Shown here: positions 23,735 through 31,158 of the stretch, in pieces | How positions within the stretch are numbered: the first letter of the stretch is position 1 | How the letters are laid out: the number at the start of each line of letters is the position of its first letter | DNA from: Ancalomicrobiaceae bacterium | GTDB taxonomy: Bacteria; Pseudomonadota; Alphaproteobacteria; Rhizobiales; Ancalomicrobiaceae | DNA length: 32,500 bases | Direction of reading: 5' to 3' | NCBI GenBank assembly: GCA_031291595.1 | Contig: JARLIU010000287.1 | Span: 1-32,500 of the forward strand | The notes under the pieces: generated by a model | The model's input: the letters and a program-made list of their open reading frames with translations, nothing else | Database searches by the model: none | What the model was told of the DNA's origin: nothing | Made by a program: the position numbers and the translations under genes

Positions 23735-25225
23735 TCAAGCTTGCAGTCCGGATGCGAGACGGATAAGTCGTTCTTCATCGAACTCGTCGCGATTAACAAT
23801 TCCCATCTGATTGCCTTCGTATAAGACGAGTATTCTGTCAGCCAGCCCCATGATTTCGGGCAGGTATGACGAAACCATCAGAATCGCGACACCGTCGCGC
23901 GTGAGCGCTTCGAATATCTTGTAGATCTCGCCCTTGGCGCCAACGTCGACGCCGATCGTCGGCTCGTCACAGACCAGGATCCTTGCCTTGGTGGTGAGGT
24001 TCTTGCCGACAACGACCTTCTGCTGGTTGCCGCCGCTCAAATTGCGGATTCTCACCTCATCCGACGGGGTCTTGATCTGCAGCCGCTCGATGCAACTCCG
24101 CGCCGCCTCGCGCTCGGCCGCCTGATCGACGACGCCGAACCGCGAAATCGCCGGGTAGTTCGCCAGGTTGATGTTGGTGCGCACCGACAGCGGCAGCGCG
24201 ATCGACTGGTTTTTCCGATCCTCGCTCATGAAGCCGATGCCGGCGGCGATCGCATCGCTCGGATGGCCAAAGCGCGTCGCCTTGCCGTCGAGGTACAGCT
24301 TGCCGCTGTCGATCGGATCGGCACCGAAGATCGCCCGCATGGTCTCGGTCCGCCCCGAGCCGATCAGGCCGAACAAACCGAATATCTCGCCGTGTCGGAC
24401 ATCGAAGTTGATGTTGCGGAAGCGCGGTTCGCGCGTCAGCCCCTCCACCTTCAGCGCTGTCGCTCCCGGCGTCGCCCGCTTGATGGTGTACATGTCCGCC
24501 ATCGATCGGCCGACCATGAGCCGCACCAACTCGTCGGCATTGGTCTCGGCGACGCCGAGCGTCTTGACGTGCCGACCGTCCTTCAGAACGGTCACGCTGT
24601 CGCAGACGGCAAAAATCTCTTCCATGCGATGCGAAATGTAGATGATGCCTTTTCCTTCGCTTTTCAGCCGGCGAATGATGGCAAACAGCATCTCCGTTTC
24701 TTCGTTGGTCAACAGCGCGGTAGGTTCGTCGAAGACCAGGATGTTGGCTCCCTCGTAGACCGGCTTGGCGATGGCGATCATTTCCTGCTTGGCCACCGGC
24801 AGGCTTTTGAGCGGCGCGCGTGGGTCTATGTCGAGGCCGAGATCTTTGAGCAGCTCGCCACAACGCCGGTTGGCCCCGGTCCAGTCGACGGTACCCCAAC
24901 GGGTGGTCGGCATGCGACCCAGATGGAAGTTCTCGACGACGCTGAGGCTGCGGGCCAGCGAGATATCCTGATACACAGCCGCCATACCGGCCGCCTGCGC
25001 CGCCTGCGGACTGAATTCCCGAATGTCGCGGCCCTTGATCTGCAGGGTGCCCTCATCGCGGCGATAGACCCCCATCAGAATCTTGATCAGCGTCGATTTG
25101 CCCGCGCCGTTCTCTCCGACCAAGGCATGAACTTCGCCCGGCTGCAGCACAAAATCGACGGCGTCGAGCGCGCGTACGCCCGGAAATACCTTGGAAATGC
25201 CGTGGGCGGCTATCAGTTCGGCCAT
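23735..25225 (-). CDS. CUT2 sugar ABC transporter, ATP-binding protein (cluster D)
   Basis: This 496-residue double-ATPase is of the RbsA/XylG type. NBD1: GENGAGKS (37-44), YQD Q-loop (85-87), LPVAKQEM (142-149), ILVFDEPT (162-169), ISHRMEE. NBD2: GLIGSGRT (286-293), LSGGNQQK (396-403), and Walker B ILVCDEPT with the catalytic Glu421 kept, unlike the cluster A and C proteins. The ATG at 25225 has a GGGAGGAAG site, and the upstream open frame is non-homologous. It lies between the SBP and permease genes, with a hairpin in the SBP-ATPase gap. Confidence 0.93.
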   Translation of the reverse strand: MAELIAAHGISKVFPGVRALDAVDFVLQPGEVHALVGENGAGKSTLIKILMGVYRRDEGTLQIKGRDIREFSPQAAQAAGMAAVYQDISLARSLSVVENFHLGRMPTTRWGTVDWTGANRRCGELLKDLGLDIDPRAPLKSLPVAKQEMIAIAKPVYEGANILVFDEPTALLTNEETEMLFAIIRRLKSEGKGIIYISHRMEEIFAVCDSVTVLKDGRHVKTLGVAETNADELVRLMVGRSMADMYTIKRATPGATALKVEGLTREPRFRNINFDVRHGEIFGLFGLIGSGRTETMRAIFGADPIDSGKLYLDGKATRFGHPSDAIAAGIGFMSEDRKNQSIALPLSVRTNINLANYPAISRFGVVDQAAEREAARSCIERLQIKTPSDEVRIRNLSGGNQQKVVVGKNLTTKARILVCDEPTIGVDVGAKGEIYKIFEALTRDGVAILMVSSYLPEIMGLADRILVLYEGNQMGIVNRDEFDEERLIRLASGLQA

Positions 25226-25259
25226 GTCGGCCTTCCTCCCGCGAATGCAGAGATCGTTG

Positions 25260-25288
25260 TGGGGGCCGGCGCTTGGCACCGACCCCCA
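25260..25288 (-). promoter_or_regulatory. Stem-loop after the cluster D binding-protein gene
   Basis: TGGGGG (25260-25265) pairs with CCCCCA (25283-25288), extended inside by CGG/CCG after one mismatch. It lies seven bases beyond the SBP stop codon and before the ATPase ribosome site. The placement is the same as in clusters B and C. Confidence 0.6.
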
Positions 25289-25295
25289 GTCGCGG

Positions 25296-26279
25296 TCACT
25301 TGATCGCGCGACCCAGCGGATCGAGAAGGTTCTTGTAGTTCGCCTCGTCCATGTTGGCCTTGGTCACGACATTGGCGCCGGTGTCGACGTAGGCCGGCAG
25401 CTTCTCGCCGGCGAGCGCGCGAACGATGCTGTCGACGCCTTTGTAGCCCATGCCATAAGGATCCTGGACGACCAGCGCCTTCAACGCGCCGGAGCGAAGC
25501 GCCTCGACTTCCTGCGGGTCGGAATCGAAGGCGATCGCCACGATCGAGTCCTTCTTGCCGGTCTCGGTCAGCACCTTGGCAACGCCACTGCCGGTGGTGT
25601 TGTTGTCGGCGAACACACCGACGAGATCGGGGTTCGACAGCACCAGATCCTGGGCGGTGTTCACCGCGTTGAAGATGTCGTTGTTGACGTAGCGCGGCTT
25701 CAGCAGCACGAGGTCTGGCGCGAATTCCTTGAGCCCGGCCTCGAAGCCGCTGTCACGGTCGATCAGCACCTGCACGCCGGCCATCGAGCTGATGAGCGCG
25801 ACCTTGCCCTTGAGCGGCTTGCCCATGGCCTTCAGCTGCTCGGCAAGCTGCTTGGCGGCGAGCTTGCCGCCGGCCGCGTTGTCGGTCGCCAGGAACGAGG
25901 CGACCTTGTCGGTCTTGACGCGGTTGTCGATGGTGACCACCGGGATGCCCTTCGACATCGCACGTTCGATCGCCGGCACCGTTGCCTCGGAGCTGGTCGA
26001 CGAGATTACGATGCCCTTCGGTCCACGCGACACGGTGTCTTCCAGGATCGATACCTGCTTGGCGATGTCCGCCTCGGCCGGCGGGCCGTTGGTGGTGACC
26101 GTCACATCCGCAGGATGTTCCTTCGCATAGTTGCGCGCACCGACCAGCACGGCTTGCCAGAACTCCGAATTGGTCGCCTTGACGATGACGGCGACTTCGA
26201 TCGGATCCTTGGCGACAGCTGGTGCTGTAATCGCGACAAGGGCCGTCGCGGCGCAAAGACCGATGATGAGCTTCTTCAT
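25296..26279 (-). CDS. CUT2 sugar-binding periplasmic protein (cluster D)
   Basis: This 327-residue protein is a RbsB-like periplasmic binding protein with a Sec signal peptide (MKKLIIGLCAATALVAITA, cleavage near AVA-KD at about residue 23). The mature start IEVAVIVKATNSEFWQAVLVGARNYAKE is close to the family pattern. IPVVTIDNRVKTDKVASFLATDNAAGGKLAA forms the hinge and second lobe start, and GVFADNNTTGSGVAKVL and VAIAFDSDPQEVEAL carry expected ligand-contacting residues. The ATG at 26279 has a GGGAGGTAA site; an upstream in-frame start at 26291 is less likely. It follows the aldo/keto reductase gene by 74 bases. Confidence 0.92.
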   Translation of the reverse strand: MKKLIIGLCAATALVAITAPAVAKDPIEVAVIVKATNSEFWQAVLVGARNYAKEHPADVTVTTNGPPAEADIAKQVSILEDTVSRGPKGIVISSTSSEATVPAIERAMSKGIPVVTIDNRVKTDKVASFLATDNAAGGKLAAKQLAEQLKAMGKPLKGKVALISSMAGVQVLIDRDSGFEAGLKEFAPDLVLLKPRYVNNDIFNAVNTAQDLVLSNPDLVGVFADNNTTGSGVAKVLTETGKKDSIVAIAFDSDPQEVEALRSGALKALVVQDPYGMGYKGVDSIVRALAGEKLPAYVDTGANVVTKANMDEANYKNLLDPLGRAIK

Positions 26280-26353
26280 GTTACCTCCCAAATACGGTTA
26301 TGTATTCCGTTTTCTTGACTACAGTCGGGGATGTTCCATTGAATGAACGCAAC

Positions 26354-27337
26354 CTACATGGCGTTCTTCTTCAATACCTCCTGGATTTTCGTGAGAGTTT
26401 CAGCCGACAACAGCACGTCGGCTGCCGCGGCATTGTCGGCGATCTGGTCCGGCCGATGCGCTCCGCAGATGACCGGTCCGACGGCTGGCTGCTGACAGAG
26501 CCATGCCAAGGCCATGTGCGTCATGCTGATGCCGGCTTCGACCGCGATCGGCTTCAGTTGCTCGCAGACTGCCATGTAGCGGGCGAAGGCCGTGCCGGCG
26601 AGATTGGGGTTGGCCGAGCGGACATCGTCCGCGCCAAACGTGCTGTGGGCCGTGAACCGCCCTGTCAGTATTCCCTGGAACAGCGGACTGTAGGGAAGAA
26701 ATGCCATCCCCGTTTCCAGGCAATAGGGCAGGATTTCCCGCTCGGTCCGATATTCGAGCTCGATGTTATGATAGCTCTCCGGGTTGCGCTCCAGCAGGTT
26801 GTAGAGGCCCTGATAGGTGCTCAGCGGCACAAGCCGCTGCATCGCCCTGCTGTCGGCAAGCGAGAAATTGCTGACCCCGACAGCCCGGATCTTGCCCTCG
26901 GCAAGAAGTTCGTGCAGCGCACGCGCGGTTTCCTCGAGCGGCACCGCGTGATCGGGCCAATGCAGCTGCAGCAGGTCGAGATGGTCGGTCTGCAGGCGGC
27001 GCAGCGACCCCTCGACATCGCCGCGAACCGCCGCATAGGAGAGATCGCGGCGGATCGTACGGTTTTCGTCCCAGAGCATCCCGCACTTGCTGGCCAGCGT
27101 GACGGAGTCGCGATGGCCCTTCAGCGCCTTGCCGAGCAGGGTCTCGGAGCCGTTGAAGCCGTAGACGGGCGCGGTGTCGAAGAACGTCACGCCGCACTCG
27201 AGTGCCTTGTGAACGGTGGCGATCGACTCGGCGTCGTCGGAATCGCGCCAGCCGGATTTTTCGCCGAGAGCCCAGCAGCCGAAGCCGATGACCGACAGGC
27301 GGGTGTGCGGCATGGCGGCGAAGGATTTGTACCTCAT
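26354..27337 (-). CDS. Aldo/keto reductase (cluster D)
   Basis: This 327-residue protein is an aldo/keto reductase with the catalytic tetrad Asp54, Tyr59 (FFDTAPVYG), Lys84 (LASKCG) and His126 (LLQLHWPDH), at exactly the same positions as in its cluster C paralogue. By eye more than half of the residues are identical, including QGLYNLLERNP and the EYRTER-ILPYCL block. Substitutions cluster in loops, which suggests a related but different substrate. The ATG at 27337 follows a GGAGATC site, 15 bases after the aldolase stop codon. It likely oxidises or reduces a sugar imported by the cluster D transporter. Confidence 0.92.
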   Translation of the reverse strand: MRYKSFAAMPHTRLSVIGFGCWALGEKSGWRDSDDAESIATVHKALECGVTFFDTAPVYGFNGSETLLGKALKGHRDSVTLASKCGMLWDENRTIRRDLSYAAVRGDVEGSLRRLQTDHLDLLQLHWPDHAVPLEETARALHELLAEGKIRAVGVSNFSLADSRAMQRLVPLSTYQGLYNLLERNPESYHNIELEYRTEREILPYCLETGMAFLPYSPLFQGILTGRFTAHSTFGADDVRSANPNLAGTAFARYMAVCEQLKPIAVEAGISMTHMALAWLCQQPAVGPVICGAHRPDQIADNAAAADVLLSAETLTKIQEVLKKNAM

Positions 27338-27352
27338 GATTGATCTCCGCGA

Positions 27353-28069
27353 TCAGGCAGCCGTCACATCGGCCAATTCGGGAAAGATCTCGGGCGATTG
27401 GTCGAGCCGGTTGAGCAGATTGCGCGTCGTCGCCAGGCTGATGCCGAACCGGCGGACGCCTTTGCGATAGAAGTCGCGGACATCGTCGAGCGTGCGGACA
27501 CCGCCGGCGGCCTTGATGCCGACGCGTGCGCGGACCTGATCGGCAATGATGGCGACGTTGGCGGCGGTCGCACCCGACTCCGCCCATCCGGTTGCCGTCT
27601 TGATCCAGACCGCGCCGCTGGCGATCGCGACATCGCAGCAGCGCCGGATGAGCGCCTCGTCCAGGTAATGGCACTCGAGAATGACCTTGACCGGCGTCGG
27701 CGCCACTGCACTGACCACAGCGGCGATGTCGGCGGCGACATAGTCGAAGTCACCGCTCAGCGCCTGCGCGATATTCATGACCATGTCGACCTCCTCGGCC
27801 CCGTCAGCAACCAGACGTGTGGCCTCGGCAACCTTGATGTCGGTGACATGGGCGCCGCCCGGAAACCCGATGGGTGCGCCGACCAATGTTTTGCCGCCCT
27901 TGGGCAACAGCGTCCTGAGCAGCGGCACCCAGCACGGCAGGACGTGAACGGCGATGATTTCCTGCTCCAGCGCGAAAGCGGCGACTTCGCGAACGTCGCG
28001 CTCAGAATGATTTGCCTGGACCGCACTTAGATCAATCAGACGAGCAAATCGTTTTGACACCATAGACAT
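27353..28069 (-). CDS. DeoC-like class I aldolase
   Basis: This 238-residue protein belongs to the deoxyribose-phosphate aldolase family, which cleaves a phosphorylated sugar through a lysine Schiff base. The Schiff-base lysine is Lys157 in WIKTATGW (FVKTSTGF in typical DeoC), the second active-site lysine is Lys186 in GIKAAGG, and the general-acid Asp95 is in EVDMVMNI. GAPIGFPGG (65-73) and ISLATT near the end match the phosphate-binding parts. It differs from standard DeoC at VHVLPCWV (usually VCVNPxxV) and ECHYL, so the substrate may not be 2-deoxyribose 5-phosphate. The ATG at 28069 has a GGAG site; it lies 14 bases after the RpiR gene and 15 bases before the aldo/keto reductase gene. Confidence 0.9.
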   Translation of the reverse strand: MSMVSKRFARLIDLSAVQANHSERDVREVAAFALEQEIIAVHVLPCWVPLLRTLLPKGGKTLVGAPIGFPGGAHVTDIKVAEATRLVADGAEEVDMVMNIAQALSGDFDYVAADIAAVVSAVAPTPVKVILECHYLDEALIRRCCDVAIASGAVWIKTATGWAESGATAANVAIIADQVRARVGIKAAGGVRTLDDVRDFYRKGVRRFGISLATTRNLLNRLDQSPEIFPELADVTAA

Positions 28070-28083
28070 AAAGCATACTCCAG

Positions 28084-28965
28084 CTATTCATTGCCATGCG
28101 GCGAGGAACTGTCATCGCGAAACACGTTAACAATCGTCTCCTTCATGGTCTTTATCTTTCGGCACGCCAAAGAATCCCGCGTCTGGGCAACCGCGATTGC
28201 CAGCATGTCAACGACACAGAGCGCTGCAATCCGCGAGATCGTCGGCGTGTAGATGTCAGTATTGTCGAGGGTGGGGACGCAGCAGGCCAGGCTTGCGGCG
28301 CGCGCCAACGGGCTGCCGGAATTCGACGTAACCACCACGACGCTGGCGCCATTGGCGCGCGCCGCGACGACCGACGGCATCATCGTCGAGTTGCGCCCGG
28401 TATTGGAGAAGACCACCACTACGTCTCGCGCCGAAAGGGTCGAGGCGTTGATCAGGATCTGGTGGCTGTCGGTCTCGGCCAGGCAGGGAATGCCGAACAG
28501 CGGAAATTTCTGTTGCGCATCCCGCGCCACGATGCCGGAGGCGCCGTTGCCCCAGAAATGGATCGAGCGGGCGCCGATCAGCAGATCGACGATGCGCTGC
28601 AGGGCATCGGTGTCGATCTGGCGGCGCAGGTTGTCGAGATTGCTGACGGAGAAGTCGAGCACCCGGGCGGCGATATCGGCCATCGAACTGCCGGGGGCGA
28701 TCTCCGCATGAGTGGCCGGCAAGCCGATGGCTTCGGCGCTCGCCATCTTGATGCGGAATTCCTGCAGGTTGGCGCAGCCAAGCTTGCGGCAGAACCGCAG
28801 GACGGTCGGCTCGCTGACGCCGACCGCTTCGGCCAGCCTGGCGAGCGACAGCCGCATGGCCTCCTCGGGAGCCGACAGAACGAACTCGGACACCTTCCTC
28901 TCCTGCCGGGAGAGTTCGTCCGCATCGCGCGCCGTCTGCACTCGAATCATGAAGTGGGTGGTCAT
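28084..28965 (-). CDS. RpiR-family transcriptional regulator
   Basis: This 293-residue protein has an N-terminal RpiR-type helix-turn-helix (about 15-75, core SLARLAEAVGVSEPTVLRFCRKLGC at 40-64) and a C-terminal SIS sugar-phosphate-binding domain (about 110-265, with IHFWGNGASG, VVVVFSNTGRN and VVVVTSNSGSPLA). Such regulators respond to phosphorylated sugars and may repress or activate. The ATG at 28965 has a GAGGG site; in-frame ATGs further up lack homology. It heads the cluster D operon and is divergent from the FGGY kinase gene, whose product could generate its effector. The palindrome at 29190-29202 in the shared intergenic region is a candidate operator. Confidence 0.92.
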   Translation of the reverse strand: MTTHFMIRVQTARDADELSRQERKVSEFVLSAPEEAMRLSLARLAEAVGVSEPTVLRFCRKLGCANLQEFRIKMASAEAIGLPATHAEIAPGSSMADIAARVLDFSVSNLDNLRRQIDTDALQRIVDLLIGARSIHFWGNGASGIVARDAQQKFPLFGIPCLAETDSHQILINASTLSARDVVVVFSNTGRNSTMMPSVVAARANGASVVVVTSNSGSPLARAASLACCVPTLDNTDIYTPTISRIAALCVVDMLAIAVAQTRDSLACRKIKTMKETIVNVFRDDSSSPHGNE

Positions 28966-29114
28966 TCCAACCCTCGGCCAATTTGTTCGAAACTGGAGCA
29001 TTACTGATATTTTTTCGTTGCCGGATTCATGGCGCAAGCTGCATCACGTTGTCAACTCGAATCGTCGATCGCGAAATAATACGATGATATCTACATAACT
29101 ATCTGTTTTCACAA

Positions 29115-29120
29115 TATAAT
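29115..29120 (+). promoter_or_regulatory. Possible -10 box TATAAT for the kinase gene
   Basis: A perfect TATAAT lies in a very AT-rich patch (29100-29130) about 100 bases upstream of the kinase start. The sequence 17 bases upstream (TACATA) is a poor -35 box, so the promoter may need an activator or be weak. Confidence 0.35.
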
Positions 29121-29189
29121 ATATAAAGGCAGCTGACGAGGTCCGTAGTTGAGCGTAGAAGTCGGCCGCTTCCGTCCGATTTCAAAAAC

Positions 29190-29202
29190 GTAGTATAGCT
29201 AC
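29190..29202. promoter_or_regulatory. Palindrome GTAGTATAGCTAC upstream of the kinase gene
   Basis: GTAG and CTAC flank five bases, about 20 bases before the kinase start codon. The pattern TAGT-n-GCTACA resembles the TGTAGT-n-ACTACA type of site bound by some RpiR-family proteins such as HexR. Assignment to the neighbouring RpiR regulator is an inference. Confidence 0.4.
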
Positions 29203-29222
29203 ATTTCGAAGCGGAGACGGCG

Positions 29223-30752
29223 GTGGCAATGGCGCGCGACACGATTTTGGCGATTGACGTTGGCACCGGCAGCGTCCGGGTGGCGCTGGTCGGACTCGAC
29301 GGCACCATCCGGGCAATCATCCAGCGCGAGCACGAGCAGGTCACGCCACGGCCCGGCTGGAGCGAACAATCCGCCTCGCAGTGGTGGGCCAATGCCGAAG
29401 CCGGAATTCGACAGATCGTCGCTGAGCACCCGGATGCGCGCTCACGTCTGCTGGCCATCAGCACCTGCGGCCAGATGCATGGCACCGTGCTGGTCGACGA
29501 CGATTGCCGTCCCGTGCTCGACGCGGTTCCGCTGTGGAACGACAAGCGCTGCGAGGCCGAGGTTCGCGCATTCTCGCAAGCCAACGATACGGCCGCGCTG
29601 TTGTCGCTGACTGCCAACCCGCCGACCACCGCCTGGCCGGCCTTCAAGCTGCAATGGATCCGCCGACACCGGCCCGAGGCGTGGGCGCGCGCGTCGGGCG
29701 TGCTGATGCCGAAGGACTTCATCAATGCCCGCCTCACCGGAGTGAGGGCGACCGATCTCAGCGAGGCGTCGTGCTTCTATCTGCTCGATGCCGCGAGCGG
29801 CCGCTACGACGACAGGCTGTTGCGGCTGTTCGACATCGAACGGGCGTTCCTGCCCGAGGTGAAGGCCGCGACCGACGTCATCGGCACGGTCATGCCCGAC
29901 GTCTGTCGCGCGACCGGCCTGCCCGAGGGCCTGCCGGTGGTCGCCGGCACATCCGACATGGCCGCCTCGATTCTCGGCTCCGGCGTCTACGAGTCGGGAA
30001 CGGCCTCCGACAGTACGGGGACCTCGACGCTGCTGACCGTCGTCAGCTCGACCCCGCGTCCGGCACCGCGCGTCAACCATCTGCACCTGGCCAATTCCGC
30101 ATGGGGGATCTTCACCATCCTCGATTCGGGGGGCGATGGCATGCGATGGGCCCGCCAAGCCTTCCACGGCGGGGCCGTCAGTTACGCCGAGATCGCTGCG
30201 CTCGCCGAAGCAGCGCCGGCCGGCAGCGGCGGCCTCATTTTCCTCCCCTATCTGTCCGGCGAGCGAAATGCCGAGCGGCAGAATTCGCGTGCCCAGTTCT
30301 TCGGCCTGACCAGGCGGCATCGCATCGGCGATCTGCATCGGGCGGTCATCGAGGGCTGCGCCTTCGGCGCGCGCCGCTGCCTGGATGAGCTTGAAGCGGT
30401 ATCCGGCCCGGTATCCCAGCTGATTGCCTCCGGCGGCGGATCGCGATCCGACTTCGTGTTGACGGTCAAGGCATCGATCTACGGCCTGCCGATCATTCGG
30501 ACCGCCGACGCCGAGAACGGCATCGTCGGCTGCGCGATGATCGGCGGTCTCGGACTCGGCGCCTTCCCGGACGTGGCGACCGCGGTCAAGCGCTGCGTGC
30601 GGTTCGATAAGGAGATCGAGCCCAATCCGGCCTGGCAGGAGCGCTACGGCAAGCTGTTCGGGGTTTTCAACGACCTCTATCGACTGTCTGCCCCCTATTA
30701 CGACGTGCTCGACGACGTCGAGGCCGGCCCCGGGCCCAACCTGATCCCGTGA
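29223..30752 (+). CDS. FGGY-family carbohydrate kinase (xylulokinase-like)
   Basis: This 509-residue protein is an FGGY sugar kinase with the ATP-phosphate loop ILAIDVGTGSVRVAL (8-22), the xylulokinase-like GQMHGTVLVDDD (83-94) and PLWNDKR (103-109) substrate motifs, catalytic Asp245 in AGTSDMAAS, and the C-terminal adenosine loop IASGGGSRSDF. It would phosphorylate a ketose or related sugar in the cytoplasm. The start is a GTG at 29223 with a GGAG site; an ATG at 29229 is the alternative. It is divergent from the RpiR gene and followed after 21 bases by a small ABM-fold gene. With the DeoC-like aldolase it gives a kinase-aldolase pair, as in pathways for deoxy- or AI-2-like sugars. Confidence 0.92.
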   Translation: MAMARDTILAIDVGTGSVRVALVGLDGTIRAIIQREHEQVTPRPGWSEQSASQWWANAEAGIRQIVAEHPDARSRLLAISTCGQMHGTVLVDDDCRPVLDAVPLWNDKRCEAEVRAFSQANDTAALLSLTANPPTTAWPAFKLQWIRRHRPEAWARASGVLMPKDFINARLTGVRATDLSEASCFYLLDAASGRYDDRLLRLFDIERAFLPEVKAATDVIGTVMPDVCRATGLPEGLPVVAGTSDMAASILGSGVYESGTASDSTGTSTLLTVVSSTPRPAPRVNHLHLANSAWGIFTILDSGGDGMRWARQAFHGGAVSYAEIAALAEAAPAGSGGLIFLPYLSGERNAERQNSRAQFFGLTRRHRIGDLHRAVIEGCAFGARRCLDELEAVSGPVSQLIASGGGSRSDFVLTVKASIYGLPIIRTADAENGIVGCAMIGGLGLGAFPDVATAVKRCVRFDKEIEPNPAWQERYGKLFGVFNDLYRLSAPYYDVLDDVEAGPGPNLIP

Positions 30753-30773
30753 AATTCAGCCAAGGACATACCG

Positions 30774-31064
30774 ATGGAAATCTCCCTGATCGCGCACCTG
30801 GAAGCCCTCGATGGGCTGGCGGAACAACTCGACTTCCACTTGCTGGAACTCGCCGAACACGTGCGCCGGGAGCCAGGCAACCGCCTGTTCCAGGTGTATC
30901 GGCGCTGCGACGAACCCAATCGGTTCGAGGTGGTCGAGACCTACGTCGATGACGCCGCCTTCGCCAGCCACATCGCCCAACCGCACAGCGAGCGCTTCAA
31001 AGGTCTGTTGAGCACGCTGGCCGTCGGCGGACAGTCGCAATTGACATTCGTCCGCGCTCGGTAG
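30774..31064 (+). CDS. Small ABM-domain protein (LsrG/quinol-monooxygenase-like)
   Basis: This 96-residue protein has the dimeric ferredoxin-like fold pattern of the antibiotic biosynthesis monooxygenase (ABM) domain: an N-terminal ISLIAHLEA strand, a helix, EPGNRLFQVYRRCDEPNRFEVVETYVDDAAFASHIAQPH, and a final strand QSQLTFVRA. The family includes YgiN-type quinol monooxygenases and LsrG, the 96-residue isomerase acting on phospho-AI-2. It is translated 21 bases after the kinase gene with an AAGGA site, so its job is probably on the kinase product or substrate. LsrG-like isomerase activity is suggested only by size, fold and the kinase neighbour. Confidence 0.85.
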   Translation: MEISLIAHLEALDGLAEQLDFHLLELAEHVRREPGNRLFQVYRRCDEPNRFEVVETYVDDAAFASHIAQPHSERFKGLLSTLAVGGQSQLTFVRAR

Positions 31065-31158
31065 CCTCGGTTCGACGACGCATCGCATGCATGCTGCACC
31101 CAGACGCGCCCTGGTGCGGTGGCCAGACGGATTGCCGGTGCGTCCGGCATCTGCGTCG

